Notes under the pieces: generated by a model
Database searches by the model: none
Told to the model about the DNA's origin: nothing
What the model saw: the letters and a program-made list of their open reading frames with translations, nothing else
Made by a program: the position numbers and the translations under genes
Assembly: GCF_019720915.1 (NCBI RefSeq)
Contig: NZ_JAHKSI010000003.1
Location: forward strand, 186,001-250,000
Length of the DNA: 64,000 nt
From: Alkalihalobacillus sp. TS-13
GTDB lineage: Bacteria; Bacillota; Bacilli; Bacillales; Fictibacillaceae
Direction: 5' to 3'
Shown here: one piece after another, positions 32,974-41,875 of the stretch
Layout of the letters: each line of letters opens with the position of its first letter
How positions within the stretch are numbered: the stretch's first letter is position 1

Positions 32974-34236
32974 ATGCTTGCTGAAAAGCTATTGCTGCAT
33001 GTTTTAATTTTCCTTGCTCCTGTTCTTATATATGGTGTTCTGTTCCAAAAACGTCGCATCGATCAATCTCCTTACTGTTATGGACTATTACATGGTGTTG
33101 CGGCGCTTCTTTGTTTGGTTTTCGCACATTACGACTATGGACTTTATTGGGATTTTCGTTATGTTCCGCTCGTCTTGGCATGCTTGTATGGCGGGCCGAT
33201 TTCTGGTGGAATCGTATTAGGTTTTATCTTACTTACAAGGACATTCCTTGGTGGAGATGCATTGTTGTTCGGTTACATAAGTATAATAACGGCAGCGCTC
33301 CTTCCCTTCCTTTTTACAAAAAGATTCATGAATTATAAACCTAAGAAACGGGTCAGAATGGCGATTCTCATCGGTACTTGGCCTGCTTTAGTCATGCTTG
33401 GCATCCTATTAGCATTCATGAATACCCAAGGGTTTTCGAGCAATCAAGAGATTCTCATAAACATTTTCCTGTTCGGTACCATCCAGATCATTGGGATCGG
33501 TTTTGCTGCTATGTTAAACGAAATGGTTATCGAGCGCCATATCATGAAACAGGAAATCCAGCGTTCTGAAAAATTGAATACGCTAGGTGAACTGGCAGCA
33601 TCGATCGCTCATGAGGTCCGTAATCCGCTTACTGTCGTCAAAGGCTTTCTTCAAATGATGAAAGCCGAAAAGAAAGGCGAGGGCTATGAGTATATTCCCC
33701 TTGTTCTAAGTGAACTGGGACGAGCCGAGGCAATCATCAACGATTATTTGAACTTTGCAAAACCTGAATTCAAGAAAATCGAAACGTTCCGCTTATCTGA
33801 CGTCATTTATGAAGTGATGTTTTTGATGGAAGGTCTTGCAGTCAAACATGGTGTTGAGCTCGTAAATGAATTCGACTCCAATTGTCTTATAAAAACAGAT
33901 CGTAACCAGCTTAAGCAAGCCCTGGTGAACTTTGTCAAGAATGCGATCGAAGCGACAGGTGAAGGGGATACGGTAACAATCGAGGTGAAGTCCTCTGGAA
34001 ACTTTGTGATTGTAAAAGTGACCGATACTGGAAAAGGCATGGATAAAGAGCAGCTGGATCGGATCGGAACCCTATTTTACACGACTAAAGATAAAGGAAC
34101 AGGTCTAGGGACCACTGTTTCACTTAGAATCATTCAATCAATGAACGGAAAAGTGAGCTACAAAAGTGAACTGGATGTCGGTACTGAAGTTACAGTCTCT
34201 CTTCCAATCGAGAGTCCGAAACTGAATGTCCAATAA
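32974..34236 (+). CDS. Membrane sensor histidine kinase (KinB-like, sporulation phosphorelay type)
   Basis: A 420-residue kinase with ATG at 32974, preceded by GGAGGT. The N-terminal 195 residues form about six membrane spans of the 5TM-5TMR_LYT/KinB type with almost no extracellular domain. The H-box is ELAASIAHEVRNPLTVVKGF. The ATPase part has QALVNFVKNAIEA (N-box), VTDTGKGMDKEQL (G1) and KGTGLGTTVSLRIIQ (G2). The topology and GELAASIAHEVRNPLTVV sequence closely follow B. subtilis KinB, which feeds phosphate to Spo0F. No response regulator is adjacent, as expected for a phosphorelay kinase. Confidence 0.88.
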   Translation: MLAEKLLLHVLIFLAPVLIYGVLFQKRRIDQSPYCYGLLHGVAALLCLVFAHYDYGLYWDFRYVPLVLACLYGGPISGGIVLGFILLTRTFLGGDALLFGYISIITAALLPFLFTKRFMNYKPKKRVRMAILIGTWPALVMLGILLAFMNTQGFSSNQEILINIFLFGTIQIIGIGFAAMLNEMVIERHIMKQEIQRSEKLNTLGELAASIAHEVRNPLTVVKGFLQMMKAEKKGEGYEYIPLVLSELGRAEAIINDYLNFAKPEFKKIETFRLSDVIYEVMFLMEGLAVKHGVELVNEFDSNCLIKTDRNQLKQALVNFVKNAIEATGEGDTVTIEVKSSGNFVIVKVTDTGKGMDKEQLDRIGTLFYTTKDKGTGLGTTVSLRIIQSMNGKVSYKSELDVGTEVTVSLPIESPKLNVQ

Positions 34237-34415
34237 AGGTGGTTTCTGATTGTAAAAAACAGGGTATCTAATGTATGTAGAAAGTCCCGGTTATTAACTG
34301 CATGATTTGGTGAAAAAGCAAGAATGAGAGTACTAAATAAGGACTTTTCATAAATTCATTCTCAACGCTTTTCAAATCTGCACTTAGCCATTACACTATA
34401 GAAAGGATGGAGGAT

Positions 34416-35132
34416 ATGAAGCTTCCGTCTTCAGATGAACATACGCATACATTGGATATCAATGAAAAACAAAGTGAGATTTCCAGTTACGTAGGGAAAG
34501 TGCTTCGTGATAATTTTGGTAAAGGACCAGGATCTGTTTACGTTTCGATTTCCGATCAATTTGTCGTGATTTATGTAAAGGACTTTTTGTCTCCGATGGA
34601 ACGTGTCCTATACAGCGGGAATCAGCATAAGACGGTCGAAAAGACGCGTAGTTTCTTGATGGATACAATCAGTGCGGAGATCAGATCCTACATTAAACTG
34701 ATTACGAAGCTTGAAATCGAGAATTTGTATTATGACTGGTCGCTTGAAAACCAATCAGGAGTCTTCCTTGGCGTCGGTTCAGGTCCGATCAACGTAGATG
34801 CTGCTTATTCCGGAAAAAATGAAGTACATGATGCAGTCATTCGGATGAGTAAAAAAGTCGAAAAAGAACCAGCAGTAATCCGGTCAACCCGTATCAATTC
34901 GCGGACGCTCATCGTCGTACGTGACGGAATTCTAGTTGAAATCGAGAAACAGTTGATCCGCGATGGGCAAGAAGTGGCCCTTCGGAACGCAAAAGGGAAG
35001 CTTGAAAAGAGCATGTTGAATTTGGATCAAATCAATTCGCACATAGAAGGCGAAATATCTGAAGTATTCATAGATTGGGATTTTGATATCGATCGCAGTT
35101 TTCTTGTGATGATCGTCAACCCTGATTCATAG
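34416..35132 (+). CDS. Tandem DUF2294/MpsC-domain protein
   Basis: A 238-residue cytosolic protein made of two DUF2294 (MpsC) units: residues about 10-120, with VLRDNFGKGPGSVYVSISDQFVVIYVKDFLSPMERVL, and about 125-238, with RINSRTLIVVRDGILVEIEKQLI. In S. aureus MpsC belongs with MpsAB, a Na+- or bicarbonate-linked membrane-potential system, but the biochemical role of the isolated domain is unclear. No MpsA/B genes are in view. RBS AAGGA lies 9 nt upstream; a GTG/ATG at 34407 is less likely. A strong terminator follows. Confidence 0.8.
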   Translation: MKLPSSDEHTHTLDINEKQSEISSYVGKVLRDNFGKGPGSVYVSISDQFVVIYVKDFLSPMERVLYSGNQHKTVEKTRSFLMDTISAEIRSYIKLITKLEIENLYYDWSLENQSGVFLGVGSGPINVDAAYSGKNEVHDAVIRMSKKVEKEPAVIRSTRINSRTLIVVRDGILVEIEKQLIRDGQEVALRNAKGKLEKSMLNLDQINSHIEGEISEVFIDWDFDIDRSFLVMIVNPDS

Positions 35133-35169
35133 AGTAGGTGGAAATGAGCTAGACATTAGAGCTAGACAT

Positions 35170-35205
35170 AAGCCGAAGAGGAGATGTTCCTTTTCGGCTT
35201 TTTTG
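35170..35205 (+). terminator. Intrinsic terminator after MpsC-domain gene
   Basis: AAGCCGAAGAGGA pairs with TCCTTTTCGGCTT around GATGT, followed by TTTTG. Confidence 0.9.
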
Positions 35206-35313
35206 CGTCCAAAAAAAGACTTTGGAAGGGAGAGAATGGGTTTGAGCACGATGAATAAACTTCATGAGAAGAATCCAAAAGCGTAGATTTTTACTATCCG
35301 GAAGGGGGATAAA

Positions 35314-35505
35314 ATGGCGAAATTCTTAATCGATCACAAACATAAAAAAATTCACCGCAGTGCATACGTTGGCGATAAATGTGATCTCCCTCAGATTCCA
35401 CTAAATGAAAGATCAGGTGAAAAGAAGGCTGAAAAGGTTGAACTGTTGAAAGGTAAAGGATACAAACAATGTCCACATTGTTATGACGGACCGACGTTCA
35501 TATAG
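35314..35505 (+). CDS. Small basic protein with CPHC motif, 63 residues
   Basis: ATG at 35314 follows GGAAGGGGGAT. The product is Lys- and His-rich (DHKHKKIHRSAYVGDKC) and ends GYKQCPHCYDGPTFI. With C25 it has three Cys and several His, compatible with a small metal-binding site. No family recognised. It stands between a terminator and a repeat element, so it is monocistronic. Confidence 0.65.
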   Translation: MAKFLIDHKHKKIHRSAYVGDKCDLPQIPLNERSGEKKAEKVELLKGKGYKQCPHCYDGPTFI

Positions 35506-35565
35506 CGTAGCGCGGAAAGACTAGGTGTATATAGGGGTTATACACTTGGTCTTTTATTAGTTTTT

Positions 35566-35792
35566 GGCTTTGTTAAAGAATGATGTTGATTTCTTCGAAA
35601 TTCACTCCCTTTCCGCGGGCGAACCGTGAGCCTCCTCACGAACTTGGACAGTTCGTTGCGGGGTCTCACTTGGCTCGCAGTTCCCGCAGGAGTGTCGTGA
35701 ATTTCGTTCAAAATCAACAACGAAGATTAACAAGCCTTCTAAAAGGAATGATAATTATTTCACTAAAATCAACAATGTAGACTAACAAAGCC
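35566..35792. mobile_element. MITE-like element, 227 bp, with terminal inverted repeats
   Basis: Perfect 10-bp TIRs GGCTTTGTTA (35566-35575) and TAACAAAGCC (35783-35792) extend imperfectly to TGTTGATTT/AAAATCAACA. Subterminal GAAATTCACTCCCTTTCCGC pairs imperfectly with CCCGCAGGAGTGTCGTGAAT. The core holds GCCTCCTCACGAAC and GTTCGTTGCGGGGTCTC, a long hairpin. No coding sequence. Confidence 0.85.
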
Positions 35793-35880
35793 TAGTTTTT
35801 AAGTGGCACGGCACTCCTGTGAAAGCCTGACGGACCAAAGTAAGGAAGCTTCCAGATCACCCGAGACTCTTGATGACTTT

Positions 35881-36025
35881 AACGGACACGAGAGACCTTA
35901 TTTACCTGAAATTATAGAAAATCTACTGTATTTTTCACAAATAACGGCTCTGGTGTCCGCTAATTCTTTAAAAGCCCCCTTTTTGTCACAAATAACGGCT
36001 CTGGTGTCCGCTAATCTACTTTCTA
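35881..36025. repeat. 51-nt repeat array with an inverted copy
   Basis: CACAAATAACGGCTCTGGTG starts at 35936 and again at 35987, 51 nt apart, each followed by TCCGCTAA. An inverted copy (AACGGACACGAGAGACCTTA) is at 35881-35903. Same family as 16385-16462. Confidence 0.85.
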
Positions 36026-36114
36026 ATTGCAACACGCCCCTTTTGCGAACGTGTGTTTTCAAGTAAACTAAGGGTATAGCTATATACGAAAAAAGAGTTA
36101 GATCAGGTGATTAG

Positions 36115-38406
36115 ATGTCTAAAAAGGTCCGTCTTTCCGTCAGGCCGTTGGTTGAATATGTGTACCGGAGCGGCAGTATCGATAATCGTTTCCGTTCTTC
36201 GAGTTCGATGACCGACGGTACGATCGCACATCAAAAAATTCAAAAGACCTATGCAGAGTCCGACCAAAAAGAAGTCTATCTGAAAACGCAGATTGAGTTC
36301 AAAGGGCTCTCTTTTGTCGTGGATGGAAGGTGTGACGGACTTCTCAAGAACGGGGATGAGATCATAATCGATGAAATCAAGTCGACGCGAGGCGATCTGT
36401 CTGACATCACTGAAGAGACGAACCCTGTCCACTGGGCACAGGCGAAGTTTTACGCATATATGTACGCTCGTGAGCATGAACTTGAAAAAATGAAAGTCCA
36501 GCTGACGTATGTCCATGTCGAGACGGAGGAAAAGAAACAGTTCACCGAAGATTATACCTACAGCGAACTTGAAAGCTACATAATGAGTGTCGTGGGAAGA
36601 TTCGAGCCCTTTGCTCGGCTGCTTCTTGGGCATAAAGAAAAAAGAAACAACAGCATAAAAGAACTGGATTTCCCATTTGACGAATACAGAGCTGGTCAAC
36701 GGAAGTTTGCCGGAGCAGTCTATAAATCAATCGCAGATAAAGAAGATCTGTTCGCTAACGCACCAACTGGTACCGGAAAAACGGTCTCGACGATCTTTCC
36801 GACCGTAAAAGCAATCGGGGAAGGGCATCTCGAGCGGTTCTTCTATCTGACTGCAAAAACGATCACCCGCACCGCAGCGGAGGAGACGCTCGCACTTATG
36901 AAAGACAAAGGTCTGCATATGAGCTCTGTGACGATCACTGCAAAGGACAAGGTTTGTTTCAAGGAAAAGACGATCTGCCAAAAGGACTATTGTGAGTTTG
37001 CCGACGGGTATTATGACCGGGTCAACGATGGGATCATGGACATTTTAGCGAACGAAACGTTGATGGACCGCACTACCATTGAAAATTATGCACGGAAACA
37101 CAAGCTGTGCCCATTCGAATTTTCGCTCGATGTTGCCTATACTTCTGATATGATCATCGGAGACTACAATTACATTTTCGATCCGCGGATTTCGCTGAAA
37201 CGTTTTGTCGAGGAGCAAAGAAAAAAGACGGTCCTGCTGGTAGATGAAGCGCACAATCTTGTGGATCGGGCTCGGGGAATGTTCTCAGCTGAGCTTTTCA
37301 AGTCGCCGTTTTTGCAATTGAAGCGCGCTTTTAAGACGGAAAACAAAGGCGTATTTGAGACGGCGAAAGCAATTAATGATCACTTGTTGATGTTAAAAAA
37401 GCAATGCGGAGACACGCGTCAGATGGAGCTGGAAAAACTTCCGGATGATTTGCTTGGATTGATGGAGGCTTTCGTGACGGAGGCGGAAAAAGAACTGCTT
37501 GAGCAGAAGGAAAGCGAAGTACAGGAACAGCTTCTGGAAGCTTATTTTAACGCGAAAAATTTTGTGCGGATTTCGGAATTTTATGATGAACGTTACGTGA
37601 CGTACCTTGAATATGGAAAAAGTGAAGTGTACATCAAGATGCTCTGTCTTGACCCGTCGCACTTGCTGCAGCTGTTCGGAAAAGGATATCGGTCGAAGAT
37701 TTATTTTTCAGCGACGTTATCTCCGCTCCCGTATTTCAAAGATATGCTTGGGGCAGAGGAGGGCGATTACTCGATATCGATTCCGTCGCCGTTCGCAAAA
37801 GAAAATGCAGACGTGTTCATCCATCCGTTATCGACGCGGTATCGCGACCGTGACCGCTCTGTTGCACCGATTTTGACGATGATGAAAAATCTCGTTGAAA
37901 CGAGGCCTGGCAACTATCTCTTCTTTTTCCCGTCATATGCCTACATGCAGATGGTTTACGAACAGTTCGAGGAAGAGGACTGGGGCTATGATGCGATTGT
38001 GCAGAACAGCGGGATGGCTGAAGAGGAGCGTGAGGAATTCCTGGCAAAATTTGAAGCAGGAAAGGACACGACGCTGATCGGGTTTGCGGTGATGGGCGGA
38101 ATTTTTTCAGAAGGTGTCGATTTAAAAGGAGATCGCCTGAACGGCGTCGTCGTTGTGGGAGTCGGGCTACCACAGTTGAATTTTGAACGCAACATCATCA
38201 AGGAGTATTTCAACAAAAACGAGAAGAATGGCTATGACTATGCGTATGTGTTTCCCGGCATCAATAAGGTCCTTCAAGCTGGAGGCAGATTGATCCGGAC
38301 AGAAGATGACTACGGTACGATCGTACTTGTTGACGATCGCTTCCTTACACCGAAATATCAAAAGCTCCTTCCCCCGGAATGGATGGATTACAAAGTGATC
38401 CGCTGA
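36115..38406 (+). CDS. DinG/XPD-type FeS helicase with Cas4-like N-terminal nuclease domain
   Basis: A 763-residue ATP-dependent helicase. Residues 1-180 carry a PD-(D/E)xK nuclease pattern of the Cas4/Dna2 type: GTIAHQKIQ with His39, DGRCDGLL with Asp74 and IIIDEIKST with Glu87 and Lys89. The superfamily 2 motor follows: Walker A NAPTGTGKT at 215-223, an FeS-cluster set of four Cys at 281, 288, 293 and 332, and DEAH at 377-380. Domain 2 has YFSATLSPL near 540, EGVDLKGDRLNG near 665 and the motif VI region AGGRLIRTEDDYG near 725. Likely acts on DNA repair or recombination intermediates. RBS AGGTGA. Confidence 0.9.
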   Translation: MSKKVRLSVRPLVEYVYRSGSIDNRFRSSSSMTDGTIAHQKIQKTYAESDQKEVYLKTQIEFKGLSFVVDGRCDGLLKNGDEIIIDEIKSTRGDLSDITEETNPVHWAQAKFYAYMYAREHELEKMKVQLTYVHVETEEKKQFTEDYTYSELESYIMSVVGRFEPFARLLLGHKEKRNNSIKELDFPFDEYRAGQRKFAGAVYKSIADKEDLFANAPTGTGKTVSTIFPTVKAIGEGHLERFFYLTAKTITRTAAEETLALMKDKGLHMSSVTITAKDKVCFKEKTICQKDYCEFADGYYDRVNDGIMDILANETLMDRTTIENYARKHKLCPFEFSLDVAYTSDMIIGDYNYIFDPRISLKRFVEEQRKKTVLLVDEAHNLVDRARGMFSAELFKSPFLQLKRAFKTENKGVFETAKAINDHLLMLKKQCGDTRQMELEKLPDDLLGLMEAFVTEAEKELLEQKESEVQEQLLEAYFNAKNFVRISEFYDERYVTYLEYGKSEVYIKMLCLDPSHLLQLFGKGYRSKIYFSATLSPLPYFKDMLGAEEGDYSISIPSPFAKENADVFIHPLSTRYRDRDRSVAPILTMMKNLVETRPGNYLFFFPSYAYMQMVYEQFEEEDWGYDAIVQNSGMAEEEREEFLAKFEAGKDTTLIGFAVMGGIFSEGVDLKGDRLNGVVVVGVGLPQLNFERNIIKEYFNKNEKNGYDYAYVFPGINKVLQAGGRLIRTEDDYGTIVLVDDRFLTPKYQKLLPPEWMDYKVIR

Positions 38407-38477
38407 AGAATGGAGGAATTCTGCTTACTCATGTAAAAGTAGTTAAGGAGGAATGGGAGGAGGGGGGAAGAGAATAG

Positions 38478-38645
38478 ATGCTGAATATCTTTTGGGTTTT
38501 GATTTTAGCAGGTGCAGTGTATGCTGCCTATTATGTGATCATGTACATCAAGGATATCAGAGACCTTCTCGAGGAACAGAGGGACCAGAATGAGCAGATC
38601 ATCGACCTCTTAGAACAGCAGAATCCCGATCGTGAACAATGGTAG
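38478..38645 (+). CDS. Small membrane protein with coiled-coil tail, 55 residues
   Basis: ATG at 38478 follows GGAGGAGGGGGG. The product has one N-terminal transmembrane helix (IFWVLILAGAVYAAYYVIMY) and an acidic, Gln-rich amphipathic helix (DIRDLLEEQRDQNEQIIDLL). It lies 72 nt after the helicase gene and is followed by a terminator hairpin. Function unknown; the clean RBS and composition support a real gene. Confidence 0.65.
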   Translation: MLNIFWVLILAGAVYAAYYVIMYIKDIRDLLEEQRDQNEQIIDLLEQQNPDREQW

Positions 38646-38734
38646 CTTGATAGATGAGCTGCCTTTTTGCATTTAAAGAAAGTATAAAATACTTTCTTCA
38701 ATATAAGCGTAACTAAAGCTCAGCCTGCGCCAAA

Positions 38735-38760
38735 GGCTTGGCTTTGCCAAGTTTTCTTTA
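38735..38760 (+). terminator. Intrinsic terminator
   Basis: Perfect stem CTTGGC/GCCAAG with a TTT loop (38737-38751), then TTTTCTTTA. Confidence 0.75.
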
Positions 38761-38820
38761 TTTGAGAAGATAGTAGTTTGTTCCCGGTTCCGGAAAGCGT
38801 TTAATGGGCATTTGGATTCA

Positions 38821-38849
38821 TTAACATCCTTATGTTGGAAGGTTATAAT
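38821..38849 (+). promoter_or_regulatory. Sigma-A promoter upstream of coiled-coil protein gene
   Basis: TTAACA (38821-38826) and TATAAT (38844-38849) are separated by exactly 17 nt. The next gene starts at 38970, leaving a leader of about 115 nt. Confidence 0.7.
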
Positions 38850-38969
38850 ACAAAGGGAATATAGAGGGGGCTGTGAATTCGTATCTTTATTTGGGCACTT
38901 GGATGCGAAGGAGCTAGTAGTGCAACCGACCGCTTTCTAATTATCAAGTCTTAGGAAGGGGTATTTTTT

Positions 38970-39446
38970 ATGTTTAAAAAATGGATGGATCAGAGCAAGA
39001 AAAGGACCGTTGTAATTGTTATGGCAGGGACGGTAGCTTTCGGTGCTTTCGGCGGAACGGCTTATGCGGCTTATGGGGATAGCTGGAATACCTACATCAA
39101 AAACGGAATCATCCAGTTGTACACATTGGTGTTCCCTGAAATTGAAAAAGCGACTGAAGACAAGCAGAATGAAATCATCACTAAGATCAAGGATGACATC
39201 CGTTCGAATGTCCAAATCGCGAAAAGCGAGATCGAAAAGCATAAAGAGAAACTGATCAAGGAAAACCAAAGTGAGCTGGACAAGTATTATAAAGACGTGA
39301 AAAAAGAAACAGAAGCTACAAAGAATGAGGCTGTGAAAGCTGGGAAATCGAATCTAGACGAAAAGGCAGAAGATTCTTTGACGAAAGCTAAGGGTGAAAT
39401 CGATAAAGCGATTGAGGCTGAATTGAAGAAAATCGGATCGAAATAA
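38970..39446 (+). CDS. Exported coiled-coil protein, 158 residues, unknown function
   Basis: The N-terminus MFKKWMDQSKKRTVVIVMAG with GAFGGTAYAAYGD looks like a signal peptide or uncleaved anchor (possible cleavage after AYA near residue 30). The remainder is a highly charged Lys/Glu-rich helix with heptad character (KIKDDIRSNVQIAKSEIEKHKEK), suited to a long coiled coil. No Cys and no catalytic motif. RBS GGAAGGGG. It has its own promoter and terminator, so it is a single-gene unit. Confidence 0.75.
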   Translation: MFKKWMDQSKKRTVVIVMAGTVAFGAFGGTAYAAYGDSWNTYIKNGIIQLYTLVFPEIEKATEDKQNEIITKIKDDIRSNVQIAKSEIEKHKEKLIKENQSELDKYYKDVKKETEATKNEAVKAGKSNLDEKAEDSLTKAKGEIDKAIEAELKKIGSK

Positions 39447-39460
39447 TTGGAACACAATAA

Positions 39461-39505
39461 GGAAGCTTACCGAAGTGACTTTTCGGTAAGCTTGTTTCCT
39501 TTTTG
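39461..39505 (+). terminator. Intrinsic terminator after coiled-coil protein
   Basis: AAGCTTACCGAA pairs with TTCGGTAAGCTT around GTGACTT, followed by GTTTCCTTTTT. Confidence 0.88.
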
Positions 39506-39551
39506 GTGGGTATAGGTTTGTGGATGTATATTATCCTGTCTCAATTTGTTC

Positions 39552-39597
39552 ATTTTTTGAATTAATCTGTTCACTTCAATTACTCAGCTTAGTTCAC
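39552..39597 (-). repeat. Two-unit GTGAAC repeat at the symporter stop codon
   Basis: On the minus strand GTGAACTAAGCTGAGTAATT and GTGAACAGATTAATTC begin 23 nt apart, starting inside the symporter stop codon. The second unit matches the unit at 3882 (GTGAACAGATTATTC). Confidence 0.6.
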
Positions 39598-41015
39598 TAA
39601 CTTATATCCTTGTCACTTTGATCCGAAAATAGCTGGATCGAAGGCTTTCCCTCTTTTTTACGATAAATCCGATTGATGTAGTCATCTGTCATCGCGCGGA
39701 TCTCTTTATGCAAGAAGACGAGCGGGATGATGTTACAGAGCAGGACGAATGCGAGCAGTAGATCAAGAAACTGCCAGACGAACTGCAAGCCGCCGATCGC
39801 ACCTACATAAATCGCTGCGATATAGATGATTCTCATAAACTTTGATGCTTTCAATCCGAATAAGTATTCCGCCTGTTTTTCACCAAAGAAGATCAGGACA
39901 CCGACCGTCGTGATGACGAAGAAGAATAGGAAGATGGCAATAAAGCTTCCGCCGAACGTTTCTCCCATCACCGTTCCAAAGGCAGTACCAATCATGTTCG
40001 GTGCGTTATCCGCACTTACTTCCGTCCAAGTTCCGGTGACGAGCACGGCGAGACCTGAAACCGTACAGATGACGATCGTATCGACGAAAACACTGAAAAT
40101 CCCCCATAAAGCTTGTCGTGACGGATGATCTGTCTGGGCTGCTGCATGTGTAATCGGAGCAGTTCCGAGACCGGCTTCATTTGAGTAAAGCCCGCGTGCT
40201 ATTCCCCACCGGAGGGCTTGAGCAATTCCGGCTCCCGCAAATCCTCCTGCAGCAGAAATCGGTGTGAATGCATGTGTGAATATCATTCCGAATACATTTG
40301 GCAGTGCGCCGATATGAGCGAAAATGACGATGAAAGCCCCGATCAAGTAGGTGATGACCATGAACGGAACCATTTTATCGGTCACTTTCCCGATACGTTT
40401 GATGCCTCCGAATACAACGATTGCGACTAATCCACACATGATGAGGCCGGTGATTTGTGTCGGCCATCCGAAAGCACCTTCAACTTGTGTGGTGATGGAA
40501 TTGGATTGGACCATCAAACTTGGGATCGCCTCAATCATGAGGAAGAAAGCGAAGGCTGCCGCCATTTTATCCCAACCAAGTGCTTTCTTAATATAATACT
40601 GCGGACCACCGACCCATGTCCCTTTCTTGTTCTTTTCCCGATATTTCACTCCGAGCATGATCTCAGAGTATTTGGTCGCCATTCCGATCAGTGCGACCAT
40701 CCACATCCAGAACAAGGCTCCAGGTCCACCGAGTGCGATGGCGACCGGTACACCAACAATGTTCGTTGCCCCAGCTGTCGAAGCGAGAGCTGATGTGAAG
40801 GCCTGGAAAGGGGTGATCGTACCTGTGTGCTTGTCTTTTTTAAAGATTTGCCCGATCGTTTGGCTTAACGCATGTCCGAAAAAACGGAATTGGAAAAAGC
40901 GTAGTCGGATCGTTAAAAAGATACCTGCGGCAATTAATAGAATGGCAAGTAAATAAGTCCATAAGAAGTTAGATACATTCGTTACCCACGTTTCGAACCA
41001 AGAAATAAGTTCCAC
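39597..41015 (-). CDS. Sodium:alanine symporter (AGCS family)
   Basis: A 472-residue transporter with about 11 membrane spans that couples Na+ entry to uptake of alanine or glycine. Family marks are FQAFTSALASTAGATNIVGVPVAIALGGPGALFWMWMVALIGM near residues 65-110 (signature region), LGVKYREKNKKGTWVGGPQYYI near 120, and RGLYSNEAGLGTAPITHAAA near 275. Length matches B. subtilis AlsT. RBS is GGGAGC, in the minus-strand leader near 41020. The 492-nt upstream gap shows weak 21-nt repeats (41095-41200) and otherwise no clear promoter. Confidence 0.92.
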   Translation of the reverse strand: MELISWFETWVTNVSNFLWTYLLAILLIAAGIFLTIRLRFFQFRFFGHALSQTIGQIFKKDKHTGTITPFQAFTSALASTAGATNIVGVPVAIALGGPGALFWMWMVALIGMATKYSEIMLGVKYREKNKKGTWVGGPQYYIKKALGWDKMAAAFAFFLMIEAIPSLMVQSNSITTQVEGAFGWPTQITGLIMCGLVAIVVFGGIKRIGKVTDKMVPFMVITYLIGAFIVIFAHIGALPNVFGMIFTHAFTPISAAGGFAGAGIAQALRWGIARGLYSNEAGLGTAPITHAAAQTDHPSRQALWGIFSVFVDTIVICTVSGLAVLVTGTWTEVSADNAPNMIGTAFGTVMGETFGGSFIAIFLFFFVITTVGVLIFFGEKQAEYLFGLKASKFMRIIYIAAIYVGAIGGLQFVWQFLDLLLAFVLLCNIIPLVFLHKEIRAMTDDYINRIYRKKEGKPSIQLFSDQSDKDIS

Positions 41016-41091
41016 GACAGTGCTCCCTTCGTGTTTTCTTCTATAATATCTTTTTGTTCCATACCCATTATTTCCTGATTTGAAAAGTGGA

Positions 41092-41205
41092 ATTTGCGAA
41101 AGAGTGTTGCTGTACTATTTTCGGAAGTTGTACGATTACAGAGCAAAGTTACAATTATACGCAAAAGTTACTTGAGAACAAGCAAAATTTGCTCAGAACC
41201 TTAAT
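41092..41205 (-). repeat. Degenerate 21-nt repeat array
   Basis: On the minus strand successive 21-nt blocks begin CTGAGCAAATTTTG, TCAAGTAACTTTTG, TTGTAACTTTGC and GTACAACTTCC. The first matches the TGRRCAAATT core of the other 21-nt arrays, the rest drift. Confidence 0.45.
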
Positions 41206-41507
41206 TTAAAAAACTCCCTATCCCATAAAATAGTAAAAAGGAACGAACTATAGATTAGGAATCGATGTATAGGAGATTATATAGTATGATGTAGAGAATC
41301 CAACATCATCTTCTAAGAAGATTTCTTTCAACTTGTAAAAAATAATTCAAAATATATGCAACCAATGAGAGGCAAATACGTCTATATTTATGAGGGAAAA
41401 TAAAATTGGAATTTCAGGGTTAACAGCTAAGGAATAGGGAATACATACACTGAAATCTTTACTTGGACGGACAAATCTTTTAAAAATGATAGGAGTGTTT
41501 GAGGATC

Positions 41508-41639
41508 ATGACGAGTACTGACATTCATATTCAGAACTTAAGGAAAAAAGGAATTGATGTTCAAAAGGTCATTTCGAAGACTCTTAAACTGGCAAAAAAT
41601 TATTCAGGTCACAAACAAAAAGAAAGTCCGCAACAATAA
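41508..41639 (+). CDS. Small basic protein, 43 residues, unknown function
   Basis: ATG at 41508 follows GAGGATC, with AGGAG further up; TAA at 41637-41639. The product is Lys- and Gln-rich (LRKKGIDVQKVISKTLKLAK) with no membrane span. It is followed 12 nt later by a very strong terminator, which argues for a real transcription unit. No family recognised. Confidence 0.5.
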   Translation: MTSTDIHIQNLRKKGIDVQKVISKTLKLAKNYSGHKQKESPQQ

Positions 41640-41650
41640 TCCTGAGTACA

Positions 41651-41688
41651 TAAAGGAACCTTCTCATCGCTGAGAAGGTTCCTTTATA
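41651..41688 (+). terminator. Strong intrinsic terminator
   Basis: TAAAGGAACCTTCTCA pairs with TGAGAAGGTTCCTTTA around TCGC, a 16-bp stem with A/T tails that can work on both strands. Confidence 0.88.
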
Positions 41689-41691
41689 TTT

Positions 41692-41831
41692 GGCTTTGTT
41701 AATTCTTCGAAGCTCGCTCCCTTTCCGCGTGTGATCCGCGAGACTCCTCGCGGGTCCCTCGCTGCGGGGTCTCGCATGGCTCGCTGGTCCCGCAGGAGTG
41801 CCGAGAATTTCGCTTACAATCAACAAAGTCC
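41692..41831. mobile_element. Short MITE-like element, about 140 bp
   Basis: Ends are GGCTTTGTT and AACAAAGTCC, imperfect TIRs matching 35566-35792. Inside are GCTCGCTCCCTTTCCGCG, GCGAGACTCCTCGCGGG, GCTGCGGGGTCTCGC and CCCGCAGGAGTGCCGAGAA. It abuts the previous terminator. Confidence 0.75.
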
Positions 41832-41875
41832 TAAACAGAGCATAAGGGTTGGGCTTGCCAGATTTTCTTTAATTG

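Noticed and set aside
35530-35800. ORFs of 60-66 residues inside the MITE-like element.
   Set aside because: They cross the terminal repeats, lack RBSs and lie on both strands.
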